Under the pieces are notes generated by a model. That model did not search any database. It was not told the origin of the DNA and saw only the letters and a program-made list of their open reading frames with translations. A stretch of 64,000 bases of DNA from Nocardioides daejeonensis (GTDB lineage: Bacteria; Actinomycetota; Actinomycetes; Propionibacteriales; Nocardioidaceae): contig NZ_QHKZ01000001.1 in the NCBI RefSeq assembly GCF_003194585.1, forward strand, positions 744,001 through 808,000, read 5' to 3'. Positions 8,794-18,663 of the stretch are shown piece after piece; positions within the stretch are counted from its first letter, which is position 1, and each line of letters begins with the position of its first letter. The translations under genes were made by a program, and so were the position numbers.

Positions 8794-9632
8794 AGCGGCG
8801 AGACCTCGTCGTCGGCCCAGCGGTCGGTGCCCGTACGCCGCTTGGCGCGCCAGCGATCGACACCGCGAGTGATCAGCTCGGAGAGCAGGAACAACAGGGT
8901 CATCGTGATCGCGAGCGCCGACATCGCGAACGGATCGGTGGAGGGGGTGGCGACGGCGGCGAAGACGAAGGTGCCCACGACGATCCACGGGCGGTGCTTC
9001 GCGAGCGTCTTGCCGGAGAGCACCCCCGCCAAGTTCAGGAGCACGACGAAGAGGGGTATCTCCATGGCGATGCCGAAGACCAGCATCATCCTGGTGAAGA
9101 AGGAGAAGTACTCCTCGAACTCCACCAGGTTCTTCGTGCCACCCGGGGTGAAGTCGATCAGGACCTCCAGGCCGCGGGGCAGCACGTAGTAGCCCAGCAG
9201 CACGCCGCCGAGGAAGAGCGGTCCGGCCACAGCCACGAAGATCCGAGACCACTTCTTCTCACGCGGGTGCAGGCCCGGCAGCAGGAACGCCCACAGCTGG
9301 TAGAGCCAGTACGGGCTGCTGGCCACGATGGCAGCCATGCCGGCGAGCTTGAGCTGCAGCATCAGCGGCCCGGTCGCGCCCTTGATGTAGGCCTCGGTCT
9401 CCACCTTGCCCCCGAGCTGTTCCCGAGCCTGGTTGTAGGGGCCCATGATCAGGTCGAAGAGTTCGTTGTAGAAGTAGAGACCGACGCCGAAGAAGACGAC
9501 GAGCACGAGGAACGACCGGACCAACCGGGCGCGGAACTCGCGGAGGTGGTCAGAGAGGACCATCTGGCCGTCGGCACCGATGGGGTGCTTGGGCCGACCT
9601 CGCACCACGTCGAGGAAGCTGGCGAGGTTCAC
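8790..9632 (-). CDS. tatC: Sec-independent protein translocase TatC
   Basis: 280 residues with six hydrophobic membrane segments. The N-terminal cytoplasmic motif SDHLREFRARLVRS is the twin-arginine signal recognition site, and the conserved acidic periplasmic region precedes the later helices. TatC with TatA exports folded proteins. GTG 9632 is preceded by AGGAGA. A 30-nt gap separates it from tatA, and the 3' end overlaps the next gene by 4 nt, so tatA, tatC and the following genes probably share a transcript. Confidence 0.96.
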   Translation of the reverse strand: MNLASFLDVVRGRPKHPIGADGQMVLSDHLREFRARLVRSFLVLVVFFGVGLYFYNELFDLIMGPYNQAREQLGGKVETEAYIKGATGPLMLQLKLAGMAAIVASSPYWLYQLWAFLLPGLHPREKKWSRIFVAVAGPLFLGGVLLGYYVLPRGLEVLIDFTPGGTKNLVEFEEYFSFFTRMMLVFGIAMEIPLFVVLLNLAGVLSGKTLAKHRPWIVVGTFVFAAVATPSTDPFAMSALAITMTLLFLLSELITRGVDRWRAKRRTGTDRWADDEVSPL

Positions 9633-9662
9633 CAGTGCTCTCCTGGGAGGACGCTGAGTGCG

Positions 9663-9917
9663 TCAGGAGTTGGTGTCGCGACGGGTCTCCGGGTCGATCA
9701 CCGGGTCAACCCGCTCTGCGGCGCCCAGCTCACCTCGCGACTCGGTCGACTCGTCGTCGTCGCCCAGGCCCTTGGTCTCGGCCTTGAAGATCCGCAGCGC
9801 CCGGCCACTGCCGCGGGCCAACTCCGGGAGCTTGGAGGCTCCGAAGAGCAGCACCACCACGGCGAGGATGATCAGCAGTTCCGGCGTGCCGAGGCTTCCG
9901 ATGAGCGGTGCAGTCAT
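9663..9917 (-). CDS. tatA: Twin-arginine translocase subunit TatA
   Basis: 84 residues. One N-terminal membrane helix is followed by the hinge and amphipathic helix with [20 protein letters not shown], the hallmark of TatA/TatE. The acidic C-terminal tail is variable in the family. ATG 9917 opens the tatA-tatC run. A TAGACT -10 candidate lies about 33 nt upstream on the minus strand (around 9951), so unlike many genes here it would have a leader. Confidence 0.95.
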   Translation of the reverse strand: MTAPLIGSLGTPELLIILAVVVLLFGASKLPELARGSGRALRIFKAETKGLGDDDESTESRGELGAAERVDPVIDPETRRDTNS

Positions 9918-9982
9918 GACGTCCTCATGTCGTGGGTGGTGATGTCGTTCAGTCTACGCGCAGCGCGGTCGTGGACCAGGGG

Positions 9983-11077
9983 TCAGGCCACGCCGAGCAC
10001 GTCGATGACGAAGACGAGGTCATCGCCGGGCTTGATGTCCTTGCCACTCCCCTTGTCGCCGTAGCCGAGGTCGGAGGGGATGATCAGCATGACCCTGCTG
10101 CCGGCCTTGACCCCGACCAGCCCCTTCACCCAGCCCTCGATCAGGCCGCCGTCAGCGATCGTCGCGGGCCGGCCACCCACACCCGGTACGTCGGCGTCCC
10201 AGTTGGTGTCGAAGACCTTCTTCTTGCCCCAGACCTGGCCCAGGTAGCGCAGCGCGACCTGATCGCCCTTGGCGATGGCCGTGCCGTCGCCCTGCACCAG
10301 TGTCTCGACCCGAAGCTTGTCGCCCGCCTTCTTGGGCGCGTCGGCGAAGTCGAGGCCGGTGACCTTGCCGTCGGACTCGATGACGCTCGGAGCGTTCTTC
10401 GGCTGCACGGCACCGCTGGAGTCGACCGTGGCGGCGGCCCGCGCGACGATGTCGACGACGAAGACGGTCGTGTCGGCGTTGCCGATGTTGTAGTCCGCGC
10501 CACCGAGGCCGAACGCGTCCTCGCCCGGAGCGCTCACGAGCACCCGGGAACCGACCTGGTGACCGGCGATCGCGTCGTAGATCGGCTTGAGGGTGGTCTC
10601 CTTGCTGATCTGGACCATCTCCGGGGTCGGGTCCTCGATCGGGGCGGAGAGCGCTCCCTCGGTGTCGCCCTCCTTCTTCCCCTTCTTCCCCTTCTTGTTG
10701 TCGCCCTTCTTCTGCTTGCCGTCGTCGGCACTCGGCGACTCGCTCGGGTCCGGGGTCTCAGTCGCCGTCGGCTCGGGGTCCGGGGCCGTCCAGGAGGACG
10801 ACGCCTCCTTGCCGGTGAAGCCGTTGCCGATGTAGAGGTTGATGAAGGCGAAGTCGCCGTCCTCGACAGTCTCGCCGTCGCCCTTCTCCAGCACCTCGCT
10901 GCTCACCTTCGTCACCGTGTACGGCGCGTCGTAGGTGACCTTCGGCGCCTCCCCGAACGCACCGGAGACGGAGACCGAGCCGGTCTCCTCGCTCCCGCCG
11001 TTGTCGTCGGAGCCGCAGCCCGCAAGGGCCGGGACGAGCAGGCACAGCAGGGCCACACCGGTGGAGAGACGACGCAA
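9983..11077 (-). CDS. FKBP-type peptidyl-prolyl isomerase lipoprotein
   Basis: 364 residues. A lipoprotein signal peptide ends in LAGC with lipid cysteine 21. A degenerate FKBP-like half (about 45-235) carries an inserted lysine-rich linker near 122-137 (KKGDNKKGKKGKK), and a well-conserved FKBP domain fills the C-terminus (about 255-364, with GWVKGLVGVKAGSR and PSDLGYGD). It should isomerise X-Pro bonds in exported proteins at the outer membrane face. The start is a TTG with GGGTGAG upstream. It lies between pafA and tatA, where pafB and pafC sit in mycobacteria. Confidence 0.88.
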   Translation of the reverse strand: MRRLSTGVALLCLLVPALAGCGSDDNGGSEETGSVSVSGAFGEAPKVTYDAPYTVTKVSSEVLEKGDGETVEDGDFAFINLYIGNGFTGKEASSSWTAPDPEPTATETPDPSESPSADDGKQKKGDNKKGKKGKKEGDTEGALSAPIEDPTPEMVQISKETTLKPIYDAIAGHQVGSRVLVSAPGEDAFGLGGADYNIGNADTTVFVVDIVARAAATVDSSGAVQPKNAPSVIESDGKVTGLDFADAPKKAGDKLRVETLVQGDGTAIAKGDQVALRYLGQVWGKKKVFDTNWDADVPGVGGRPATIADGGLIEGWVKGLVGVKAGSRVMLIIPSDLGYGDKGSGKDIKPGDDLVFVIDVLGVA

Positions 11078-11149
11078 GAGAACTCACCCGTTCAGTCGAG
11101 GGGGCAGAACAGCAGGGGAAATCCTAGACGAAAGCCCCCAGCGCTCCGG

Positions 11150-12511
11150 TCACATCCCGTCGATCAGGCGCTGGACGCGCTCGTCGGTCGCCCGGAACGG
11201 GTCCTTGCAGAGCACCGTCCGCTGGGCCTGGTCGTTGAGCTTCAGATGCACCCAGTCCACCGTGAAGTCCCGACGACGCTCCTGCGCCTTGCGGATGAAG
11301 TCACCTCGCAGACGGGCCCGCGTGGTCTGCGGCGGAACCGACTTGGCCCGGAAGACGGTGAGGTCGTCGGTGACGCGGTTGACCGCGCCTGCCCGCTGCA
11401 GGAGGTAGAAGAGGCCCCGGTCGCGACGGATGTCGTGGTAGGCGAGATCGACCTGGGCGATCCGGGCGTCTCCCAGGGTGAGGCCGTGCTTGGCCCGATA
11501 GCGCTCGATGAGCCGCCACTTGATCACCCAGTCGATCTCCCGCTCCACCAAGGAGAGGTCGCCTGACTCGATCGCCTTCAGACCACGCTCCCAGAGATCC
11601 AGGGCCTGCAGGGTCGTGGGGTCGTGGAGCTCGCGCCGGTCGGCGAAGTCCCGAGCACGCTGTAGGTACTCGCCCTGGATCTCCAACGCGCTCGCCTCAC
11701 GGCCGTTGGCGAGACGGACCGGCTTGCGGCCGGAGACGTCGTGCGAGATCTCACGGATCGCCCGGATCGGGTTCTCCAGCGTGAGGTCCCGCATCACCAC
11801 GCCCTCCTCGATCATCCGCAGCACCAGGTGGCAGCTGGCCACCTTGAGCAGGGTCGTCGTCTCCGACATGTTCGAGTCGCCGACGATCACATGGAGCCGC
11901 CGGTAGAGCTCGGCATCGGCATGTGGCTCGTCGCGGGTGTTGATGATCGGCCGGCTGCGAGTGGTGGCGCTGGAGACGCCCTCCCAGATGTGCTCCGCGC
12001 GCTGGCTGATCGAGTACGACGCGCCGCGCGGAGTCTGGACGATCTTGCCGGCTCCGACGAGCAGCTGGCGGGTCACCAGGAACGGGATCAGCACATCGGC
12101 GAGTCGGCTGAACTCGCCCGCGCGGCCGACCAGGTAGTTCTCATGGCAGCCATAGGAGTTGCCCGCCGAGTCCGTGTTGTTCTTGAAGAGGTAGATGTCT
12201 CCCGAGACGCCCTCGCCGTGCAGCCTCTCCTCGGCGTCCACCAGCAGGCCTTCCAGGATCCGCTCCCCGGCCTTGTCGTGGGCGACCAGCTCCCGCACGT
12301 CGTCGCACTCGGGCGTCGCGTACTCGGGATGACTGCCGACGTCGAGATAGAGCCGGGCGCCGTTGCGCATGAAGACGTTGCTGCTACGCCCCCATGACAC
12401 GACCTTGCGGAAGAGGTACCGCGCGACCTCGTCGGGACTCAGCCGGCGCTGCCCCTTGAACGTGCACGTGACGCCGTACTCGTTCTCGATTCCGAAGATC
12501 CGGCGCTCCAT
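11150..12511 (-). CDS. pafA: Pup-protein ligase
   Basis: 453 residues, full length. PafA uses ATP to activate the C-terminal glutamate of Pup and attach it to substrate lysines, marking proteins for the proteasome. The N-terminal GIENEYG motif (7-13) binds ATP-Mg, and Asp57 in [16 protein letters not shown] aligns with the catalytic aspartate of this glutamine-synthetase-like family. ATG 12511 has a TAGTGT -10 box 6 nt upstream. It follows prcA by 16 nt, yet may also have its own leaderless promoter. Confidence 0.97.
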   Translation of the reverse strand: MERRIFGIENEYGVTCTFKGQRRLSPDEVARYLFRKVVSWGRSSNVFMRNGARLYLDVGSHPEYATPECDDVRELVAHDKAGERILEGLLVDAEERLHGEGVSGDIYLFKNNTDSAGNSYGCHENYLVGRAGEFSRLADVLIPFLVTRQLLVGAGKIVQTPRGASYSISQRAEHIWEGVSSATTRSRPIINTRDEPHADAELYRRLHVIVGDSNMSETTTLLKVASCHLVLRMIEEGVVMRDLTLENPIRAIREISHDVSGRKPVRLANGREASALEIQGEYLQRARDFADRRELHDPTTLQALDLWERGLKAIESGDLSLVEREIDWVIKWRLIERYRAKHGLTLGDARIAQVDLAYHDIRRDRGLFYLLQRAGAVNRVTDDLTVFRAKSVPPQTTRARLRGDFIRKAQERRRDFTVDWVHLKLNDQAQRTVLCKDPFRATDERVQRLIDGM

Positions 12512-12517
12512 GTCACA

Positions 12518-12523
12518 ACACTA
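12518..12523 (-). promoter_or_regulatory. Leaderless -10 box of pafA
   Basis: TAGTGT on the minus strand with 6 nt to the ATG at 12511. It lies in the 16-nt prcA-pafA gap, so pafA could be transcribed separately from the operon. Confidence 0.4.
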
Positions 12524-12527
12524 GTCG

Positions 12528-13403
12528 CTACTGGCCCGGTTCCGGGGGCGGTGCGATGGGCGGTTCGCCGGTGAGCGGATCCTCGAGCGGCGGCGTGCCG
12601 CCGCTGACCAGATCGGTGGGATCCTCCGGTCGGTCCACCGAGGAGGGCATCGAGACGCCCGCAGCCTCGCCGTCCTCGGGTCGATCCCCATCCGGGGTCT
12701 CCGTGCCCCGGTCGCCGAGCAGCTCGCGCAGCGTCCCCGTCGAGATCCGGCGGAACTTGCGGGGCTGGACGCGCGTGCGGTCGAGCACCGCGACCTCGAG
12801 GTCATCGGCGGGAATGACCCGCGTCTCCCCCTCGCTCTGCCCCAGAGCGGCCACCGCGACGCGCACCGCGGCAGCCAGGTCGCCGCCGGCCGCATACTGC
12901 TCCTTGAGGTAGCGACCGACCGACTCGGCGTTGCCGCCCATCACGGCAAAGCCGTGCTCGTCGGCCACCATGCCCTCGTAGGTGAGCCGGAAGATCTTGT
13001 CGTCGGATGCCTCGTCACCGATCTCGGCAACGAACAGCTCCACCTCGTACGGCTTCTCCCCGGCGCTGGAGAAGATCGTCCCCAGCGTCTGGGCATAGGC
13101 GCCGGCCAGGCCCTGACCGGTGACGTCGCGGCGGTCGTAGGCATAGCCGCGCATGTCGGCCAGCCGGACCCCGGCGATCCGCAGGTTCTCGAACTCGTTG
13201 TAGCGACCGACCGCGGCGAAGGCGATTCTGTCGTAGAGCTCGGAGATCTTGTGGAGCGCCTGCGATGGGTTCTCCGAGGCGAGCAGCACGCCGTCGGCGT
13301 ACTGCAGGGCGACCAGCGGGCGACCACGGGTGACGCCCTTGCGGGCGAAGTCCGCCCGGTCCTTCATCAGCTGCTCGGGCGAGACGTAGAAGGGGGTGCT
13401 CAT
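12528..13403 (-). CDS. prcA: Proteasome alpha subunit
   Basis: 291 residues. The alpha-type subunit forms the gated outer rings of the 20S core and lacks the catalytic threonine. The start [20 protein letters not shown] is the usual PrcA N-terminus and follows AAGGAGA. The last 50 or so residues form an acidic, proline-rich tail ending PPPEPGQ, probably disordered. The gene follows prcB by 17 nt. An in-frame extension upstream lies over prcB and has no start support. Confidence 0.96.
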   Translation of the reverse strand: MSTPFYVSPEQLMKDRADFARKGVTRGRPLVALQYADGVLLASENPSQALHKISELYDRIAFAAVGRYNEFENLRIAGVRLADMRGYAYDRRDVTGQGLAGAYAQTLGTIFSSAGEKPYEVELFVAEIGDEASDDKIFRLTYEGMVADEHGFAVMGGNAESVGRYLKEQYAAGGDLAAAVRVAVAALGQSEGETRVIPADDLEVAVLDRTRVQPRKFRRISTGTLRELLGDRGTETPDGDRPEDGEAAGVSMPSSVDRPEDPTDLVSGGTPPLEDPLTGEPPIAPPPEPGQ

Positions 13404-13420
13404 CGTTCCAAACTCTCCTT

Positions 13421-14266
13421 CTAGCTCAGGGAGGCGGCGGGGCCGTCGGGGCGTTGCATCCGTCCGGCGACGACGCGGTCGGCCACCTCGGCCACCTCGG
13501 CCTCGCTCAGCCGCCGTCCGCCGGCCGCGGTGATCACATGCACCACCGGGAAGATCCGTCGAGCCAGATCGGGGCCGCCCGTCGCGGAATCGTCGTCCGC
13601 GGCGTCGTACAGCGCCTGCACCAGTGCGGTGACGCACCCGTCCTCGTCGAGATCCTCTCGATAGAGCTTCTTCAACGAGCCACGGGCGAAGAGCGAGCCG
13701 GAGCCGACCGCATGGAAGGCGGTCTCCTCGTAGCGGCCTCCGGTGACGTCGTAGGAGAAGATCCGACCGATGCCGGCGCGCTCGTCCCAGCCCGCGAAGA
13801 GCGGCACCACGGCCAGGCCCTGCATGGCCATGCCCAGGTTGCCCCGGATCAGTGTCGCGAGTCGGTTGGCCTTCCCATCGACTGAGAGCGTGCTGCCCTC
13901 GATCTTCTCGTAGTGCTCGAGCTCGGTCTGGAAGAGCCGGACCATCTCCACGGCGAGCCCTGCGGTGCCGGCGATGCCGGCGCAGCTGAACTCGTCGGTC
14001 GGGAAGACCTTCTGGATGTCGCGCTGCGCGATCACGTTGCCCATCGTGGCGCGTCGATCGCCCGCCATCACGACGCCGCCGGGGAACGTCGCCGCGACGA
14101 TCGTGGTGCCGTGCGGCGCCAGGTCGGCAGCGGATCCGGCGGGCAGCGACCGATGCGCGGGAAGCAGCTCGGGCGCGGTGGTGCCCAGGAAGTCGGCGAA
14201 GGAGGACGAACCGGCAGCCAGGTAGGCGTCAGGAAGCCGCCCGGCACCGGCCTGCGGCCCGCTCAT
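13421..14266 (-). CDS. prcB: Proteasome beta subunit
   Basis: 281 residues. The propeptide covers residues 1-53 and ends HG; Thr54 in [10 protein letters not shown] becomes the N-terminal nucleophile after autocleavage. The rest matches actinobacterial PrcB, which forms the inner catalytic rings with PrcA. ATG 14266 overlaps the pup stop as ATGA, as in other actinobacteria, and prcA follows after 17 nt. No key residue is missing. Confidence 0.97.
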   Translation of the reverse strand: MSGPQAGAGRLPDAYLAAGSSSFADFLGTTAPELLPAHRSLPAGSAADLAPHGTTIVAATFPGGVVMAGDRRATMGNVIAQRDIQKVFPTDEFSCAGIAGTAGLAVEMVRLFQTELEHYEKIEGSTLSVDGKANRLATLIRGNLGMAMQGLAVVPLFAGWDERAGIGRIFSYDVTGGRYEETAFHAVGSGSLFARGSLKKLYREDLDEDGCVTALVQALYDAADDDSATGGPDLARRIFPVVHVITAAGGRRLSEAEVAEVADRVVAGRMQRPDGPAASLS

Positions 14267-14460
14267 TCGCCACCCTTCTGGATGAACGACTTCACGAAGT
14301 CCTCGGCGTTGGTCTCGAGGACGTCGTCGATCTCGTCGAGCAGCGCGTCGATGTCCTCGTCGAGCTGCTCCTTGCGCTCGGCGAGGGTTGCGCTCTCCTC
14401 GACCTCCTCGGTGGTCGTCTCCTCCGAGGATCGCTTCGGTTGCTTGTGCTCCTGGGCCAT
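14263..14460 (-). CDS. pup: Prokaryotic ubiquitin-like protein Pup
   Basis: 65 residues, acidic and largely disordered with a central coiled-coil-forming stretch that docks on ARC. It ends in GGE, so the C-terminal glutamate is already encoded and Dop need not deamidate it before PafA can use it. Dop would then act mainly as depupylase. ATG 14460 has a TAGGGT box 6 nt upstream that overlaps the dop stop codon. The stop overlaps prcB by 4 nt. Confidence 0.97.
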   Translation of the reverse strand: MAQEHKQPKRSSEETTTEEVEESATLAERKEQLDEDIDALLDEIDDVLETNAEDFVKSFIQKGGE

Positions 14461-14466
14461 GTCTCC

Positions 14467-14472
14467 ACCCTA
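14467..14472 (-). promoter_or_regulatory. Leaderless -10 box of pup
   Basis: TAGGGT, 6 nt before the ATG at 14460; its TAG is also the stop codon of dop (14470-14472). It suggests pup-prcB-prcA can be transcribed independently of dop. Confidence 0.45.
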
Positions 14473-15990
14473 TCCACTGGTGCGTTGCGTCAGGGCGCGG
14501 AACAGCTGCTCCGCCGTGTCGCATCGGTCGATCAACGCGCCGACATGCGCGCGGCTGCCGCGGAGCGGATCCATCGTCGGCACACGCTGCAGCGCCTCCT
14601 TGCCGGGCAGGTCGAAGATCACCGAGTCCCACGACGCGGCGGCGACGCTGTCGGCGAACTTCTCCAAGACTCGGCCCCGGAAGTAGGCACGCGTGTCCTC
14701 AGGGGGCGTGTCGACCGCCGCATCGACCTGCTCCTCGGGGATCAGTCGCTCCATCCGGCCGCGCTGGACCAGACGCTGGTAGAGGCCGCGCTCAGGTCGG
14801 ATGTCGGCGTACTGCAGGTCGATCAGGTGCAGCTTCGGATCGCTCCACTCCAGACCGTCCCGGTCGCGGTACTGTTCCAGCAGGCCCAGCTTCGCCACCC
14901 AGTCCAGCTCGCGCGCGCACTCCATCGGATCCCGCTCCAGCCGGGTCAGCACGGACTCCCACCGCGCCAGCACGTCGACGGTCTGTCGATCGATGTCGTT
15001 GCCCCACTTCTCCTGCACGTACTTCTGCGCGAGCTCCAGGTACTCCCACTGCAGCTGCACGCCGGTCAGCTCGCGGCCGTTGGCCAGCCGGATCGTACGG
15101 CGACAGGTCGGGTCGTGGGAGAGCGCGCGCAGTGAGGCCACGGGGGTCGCCACAGCGAGCTCCCGGGTGATGAAGCCGTCCTCGATCATGGCGAGGACCA
15201 GCGACGTCGTGCCGACCTTGAGGTAGGTGGAGACCTCGGAGAGGTTCGCGTCGCCGATGATGACATGCAGTCGCCGGTACTTCTCAGGGTCGGCGTGTGG
15301 TTCGTCCCGGGTGTTGATGATGGGCCGCTTGAGGGTGGTCTCCAAGCCGACCTCGACCTCGAAGAAGTCGGCACGCTGGCTGATCTGGTAGGCGTGTACC
15401 CGGCCGTCCTGGCCGACGCCGAGTCGTCCAGCGCCGCAGACGACCTGGCGCGAGACGAAGAACGGCGTCAGATGCCGCACGATGTCGGCGAACGGGGTCG
15501 AGCGGCGCATCAGGTAGTTCTCATGGGCGCCGTAGGAGACGCCCTTGTTGTCGGTGTTGTTCTTGTAGAGCAGGATCGGCGCGGCGCCGGGGACCTGCGC
15601 CGCCTGCCGGGACGCCTCCAGCATCACCTTCTCCCCCGCCTTGTCCCAGCGGACGATGTCGAGCGGGTTCGTGCACTCGGGCGTCGAGTACTCCGGGTGC
15701 GCATGGTCGACGTAGAGCCTGGCGCCGTTCGTGAGGATGACGTTGGCGAGACCCAGGTCCTCGTCCGTGAGCTGCGTCGGGTCAGCCTGGTCGCGGGAGA
15801 GGTCGAAGCCGCGCGCGTCCCGCAGCGGCGCCTCCTCCTCGAAGTCCCAGCGTGCCCGCCGCGCCCGCACGGCGGCGTTCGCGTAGGCGTTGACGACCTG
15901 GCTCGATGCCGTCATCGGGTTCGCCTGGGGCTGGCCCTGCACGGAGATGCCGTACTCCACCTCCGTGCCCATCACCCGTCGCACGCTCAT
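14470..15990 (-). CDS. dop: Depupylase/deamidase of Pup
   Basis: 506 residues. Dop is the homologue of PafA that cleaves the isopeptide bond between Pup and its targets. Features are the [12 protein letters not shown] site (7-15), catalytic Asp95 in [15 protein letters not shown], and a longer insertion near residues 40-80 than PafA has. ATG 15990 is chosen because a TAGGGT -10 box sits exactly 7 nt upstream. Distinguished from PafA by this insertion and by its closer match to Dop sequences. First gene of the dop-pup-prcB-prcA-pafA series. Confidence 0.96.
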   Translation of the reverse strand: MSVRRVMGTEVEYGISVQGQPQANPMTASSQVVNAYANAAVRARRARWDFEEEAPLRDARGFDLSRDQADPTQLTDEDLGLANVILTNGARLYVDHAHPEYSTPECTNPLDIVRWDKAGEKVMLEASRQAAQVPGAAPILLYKNNTDNKGVSYGAHENYLMRRSTPFADIVRHLTPFFVSRQVVCGAGRLGVGQDGRVHAYQISQRADFFEVEVGLETTLKRPIINTRDEPHADPEKYRRLHVIIGDANLSEVSTYLKVGTTSLVLAMIEDGFITRELAVATPVASLRALSHDPTCRRTIRLANGRELTGVQLQWEYLELAQKYVQEKWGNDIDRQTVDVLARWESVLTRLERDPMECARELDWVAKLGLLEQYRDRDGLEWSDPKLHLIDLQYADIRPERGLYQRLVQRGRMERLIPEEQVDAAVDTPPEDTRAYFRGRVLEKFADSVAAASWDSVIFDLPGKEALQRVPTMDPLRGSRAHVGALIDRCDTAEQLFRALTQRTSG

Positions 15991-15997
15991 GCTTGCG

Positions 15998-16003
15998 ACC
16001 CTA
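15998..16003 (-). promoter_or_regulatory. Leaderless -10 box of dop
   Basis: TAGGGT with exactly 7 nt to the ATG at 15990, in the 38-nt gap to the divergent methyltransferase gene. Confidence 0.55.
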
Positions 16004-16028
16004 CCCACCCAACCGATTGACTGGTGTC

Positions 16029-16652
16029 ATGGGCTGGTGGGAAGAACGCGTGGTTCCGCACATCGTCGACCGGGCGTTGAAGGGTCGTGAGATCGGCGCC
16101 TGGCGCGAGGAGTGCTGCGCCGGGCTCTCCGGCAGGGTCCTGGAGATCGGCTTCGGCGGTGGCCTCAACATCCGCTTCTACCCGCCGGAGGTCAGCGAGG
16201 TGCACGCGGTGGAGCCCTCCGACCGGGGCTGGGCTCTCTCCGAACGCCGCCGGTCCCGCACCGCGGTGCCGATCGAACGGGTCGGACTCGACGGCCAGCG
16301 GATCGACGTAGCGGACGGAGCCTACGACGCCGTGCTCTGCACGTTCAGCCTGTGCACGATCCCGGATCCCGCGCTTGCGCTCGCCGAGATGCGGCGCGCC
16401 GTGCGTCCGGGCGGCACCGTGCACATCCTCGAGCACGGTCGTGCCGCCGACCCCGGCGTCCGGCGCTGGCAGCAGCGACTCGAGCCGGTGCAGCGGCGGG
16501 TCGCGGGGGGATGCCACCTGACGCGCGACCCGGTGGCGCTCGCGCAGGCGAGCGGCCTCGAGGTGACGTCTGCGCGCACTGCGTACCTGCTCCGCGGCAA
16601 GGTGGCGGCGCCGTTGACCTACGGCTACCTGGCGACCGCCACCCGCCCCTGA
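16029..16652 (+). CDS. Class I SAM-dependent methyltransferase
   Basis: 207 residues. SAM-binding motif I is VLEIGFGGGLN (37-47), followed by an acidic post-I residue (HAVEPSD) and motif II/III segments (DAVLCTFSLCTIPD, RPGGTVHILEHG), the pattern of the UbiE/methyltransferase-11 group. Substrate unknown. It is divergent from dop with only 38 nt between starts and converges on arc, 10 nt away. Such a methyltransferase wedged between arc and dop is not part of the proteasome pathway as far as is known. Confidence 0.82.
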   Translation: MGWWEERVVPHIVDRALKGREIGAWREECCAGLSGRVLEIGFGGGLNIRFYPPEVSEVHAVEPSDRGWALSERRRSRTAVPIERVGLDGQRIDVADGAYDAVLCTFSLCTIPDPALALAEMRRAVRPGGTVHILEHGRAADPGVRRWQQRLEPVQRRVAGGCHLTRDPVALAQASGLEVTSARTAYLLRGKVAAPLTYGYLATATRP

Positions 16653-16662
16653 CGCTGCCTTC

Positions 16663-18405
16663 TCAGAGGTACTGCCCGGTGTTGGGCACGGTGTCGATCG
16701 AGCGCCCCGGCTCGGTGCCCTGCTTGCCGGTGACGAGCGTGCGGATGAAGACGATCCGCTCGCCCTTCTTGCCCGAGATCCGCGCCCAGTCGTCGGGGTT
16801 GGTGGTGTTGGGCAGGTCCTCGTTCTCCTTGAATTCGTCGACGCACGCCTGCAACAGGTGCTGCACGCGCAGCCCGAGCTGGTCGTGGTCGAGGTAGTCC
16901 TTGATCGCCATCTTCTTGGCCCGGTCGACGATGTTCTGGATCATCGCTCCCGAGTTGAAGTCCTTGAAGTAGAGGACCTCCTTGTCACCGTTGGCGTAGG
17001 TGACCTCCAGGAAGCGGTTCTCGTCGGTCTCGGAGTACATCCGCTCCACCGCGGCCCGGATCATGCCGTCGGCGCAGGCCTTGCGGTCGTTGCCGAACTC
17101 CGCCAGGTCGTCGGCGTGGAGGGGAAGGTCGGGGGTCAGGTACTTGCTGAAGATGTCACGCGCCGACTCCGCATCCGGGCGCTCGATCTTGATCTTCACG
17201 TCCAGCCGTCCCGGACGCAGGATCGCGGGGTCGATCATGTCCTCGCGGTTGGAGGCACCGATGACCAGCACGTTCTCCAGCAGCTCCACGCCGTCGATCT
17301 CGCTGAGCAGCTGCGGCACGATCGTGTTCTCCACGTCGGAGGAGACCCCCGAGCCGCGAGTGCGGAACAACGAGTCCATCTCGTCGAAGAAGACGATGAC
17401 CGGGGTGCCTTCGCTGGCCTTCTCCCGGGCCCGCTGGAAGACGAGCCGGATGTGCCGCTCGGTCTCGCCGACGTACTTGTTGAGCAGCTCGGGGCCCTTG
17501 ATGTTGAGGAAGTAGGACTTGCCCTCGTGCCCGGTCTTGGCGGCGACCTTCTTCGCCAGCGAGTTGGCAACCGCCTTCGCGATCAGCGTCTTGCCGCAGC
17601 CCGGAGGCCCGTAGAGCAGCACGCCCTTCGGCGGCTTGAGCTGGTGCTGCTTGAAGAGGTCGGGATGCAGGTAGGGCAGCTCGACGGCGTCGCGGATCTG
17701 GTCGATCTGGGCGATGAGGCCGCCGATGCTCTCGTAGTCGATGTCGGGCACCTCTTCGAGGACGAGCTCCTCGACCTCGGACTTCGGCACCTTCTCGTAG
17801 ACATGGCCGGTGCGACTGTCGAGCAGCAGCGAGTCGCCGACCCGCAGCTTCTCGTTGCGCAGCGGCTCCGCCAGCGTCACGACGCGCTCCTCGTCGGCGC
17901 CCCCGGCGATCACGAGCACTCGCTCCCGGTCCTCAAGGATCTCCTTGAGCATCACGACCTCGCCGACCTTCTCGAAGGCGAGTGCGGCGACCACGTTCAT
18001 CGCCTCGTTGAGGAGGACCTCCTGCCCGCGCACCAGAGTGTCGCGGTCGACCTCCGGGCTCACGGTCACCCGCAGCTTGCGGCCACTGGCGATGACGTCG
18101 ATCGAGTCGTCGTCATTGCGGTTCAAGAAGGTGCCGAACCCGGCCGGCGGCTGAGCCAACCGGTCGATCTCCTCCTTGAGGCTCACCAACTGGTCGCGCG
18201 CCTCCCGCAGTGTCTGCGCGAGCCGCTCGTTCTGCGCCGTGACCCCGGCAAGATTGCGCTGGGTCTCCGCCAGTCGCTGCTCCAGGAGGGTCCCGCGCGC
18301 TGGTGACTCAGAGAGCCGTTGGCGCAGGTCCGCCACCTCCGCTTCGAGGAACCTGACCTGCTGGACGAGCTCCTCGGGGCTCCGCTGGCTTTCCGATGCC
18401 GACAT
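16663..18405 (-). CDS. arc: Proteasomal AAA+ ATPase (ARC/Mpa)
   Basis: 580 residues. The N-terminal coiled coil (about 1-90) recruits Pup; two OB-fold domains follow; then the AAA+ module with Walker A GPPGCGKT (about 265-272) and Walker [12 protein letters not shown] (about 335-345). The C-terminus ends NTGQYL, whose penultimate tyrosine docks into and opens the 20S core. ATG 18405 is preferred over the GTG three codons upstream because AGGAGG lies 9 nt ahead of the ATG but abuts the GTG. A TAAGGT -10 at 18430-18435 gives a 24-nt leader. Confidence 0.96.
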   Translation of the reverse strand: MSASESQRSPEELVQQVRFLEAEVADLRQRLSESPARGTLLEQRLAETQRNLAGVTAQNERLAQTLREARDQLVSLKEEIDRLAQPPAGFGTFLNRNDDDSIDVIASGRKLRVTVSPEVDRDTLVRGQEVLLNEAMNVVAALAFEKVGEVVMLKEILEDRERVLVIAGGADEERVVTLAEPLRNEKLRVGDSLLLDSRTGHVYEKVPKSEVEELVLEEVPDIDYESIGGLIAQIDQIRDAVELPYLHPDLFKQHQLKPPKGVLLYGPPGCGKTLIAKAVANSLAKKVAAKTGHEGKSYFLNIKGPELLNKYVGETERHIRLVFQRAREKASEGTPVIVFFDEMDSLFRTRGSGVSSDVENTIVPQLLSEIDGVELLENVLVIGASNREDMIDPAILRPGRLDVKIKIERPDAESARDIFSKYLTPDLPLHADDLAEFGNDRKACADGMIRAAVERMYSETDENRFLEVTYANGDKEVLYFKDFNSGAMIQNIVDRAKKMAIKDYLDHDQLGLRVQHLLQACVDEFKENEDLPNTTNPDDWARISGKKGERIVFIRTLVTGKQGTEPGRSIDTVPNTGQYL

Positions 18406-18429
18406 GTGCGCCACCTCCTCGTACTCGCG

Positions 18430-18435
18430 ACCTTA
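18430..18435 (-). promoter_or_regulatory. Candidate -10 box of arc
   Basis: TAAGGT on the minus strand, 24 nt before the ATG at 18405, leaving room for the AGGAGG ribosome site. This is one of the minority of promoters here that give a leadered mRNA. Confidence 0.4.
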
Positions 18436-18498
18436 CCCACGCGCTCCACGAATGGAAGCACTTCGCGCTATTCGCCCCCGCGAGTCGCCCGGCTTCTG

Positions 18499-18578
18499 CC
18501 AGTTTCCCCGCCCGGGCGGGGAAACTGGTACCTGTCGGCCGTAGCTACGCACACCAAGCGATCAATTTCGCGACACGG
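18499..18578. repeat. Dispersed palindromic element, copy 1
   Basis: A perfect 30-bp palindrome (18499-18528; half-site CCAGTTTCCCCGCCC) is followed after exactly 12 nt by GTAGCTAC (18541-18548) and about 28 nt that also match copy 2 at 41878-41957. The 258-nt gap between arc and trmI holds little else. In RNA the palindrome would be a very stable GC hairpin without a U-run, so it could be a terminator for trmI, a REP-type element or a protein-binding site. Confidence 0.85.
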
Positions 18579-18663
18579 TGTGACGGGTGGGACTGGCAGA
18601 GCTCGCGCCGTACGCCGTGGGGAGATGCCGTCCGCCGGCGACGTGGTGGTTGCGACGGTGGCG

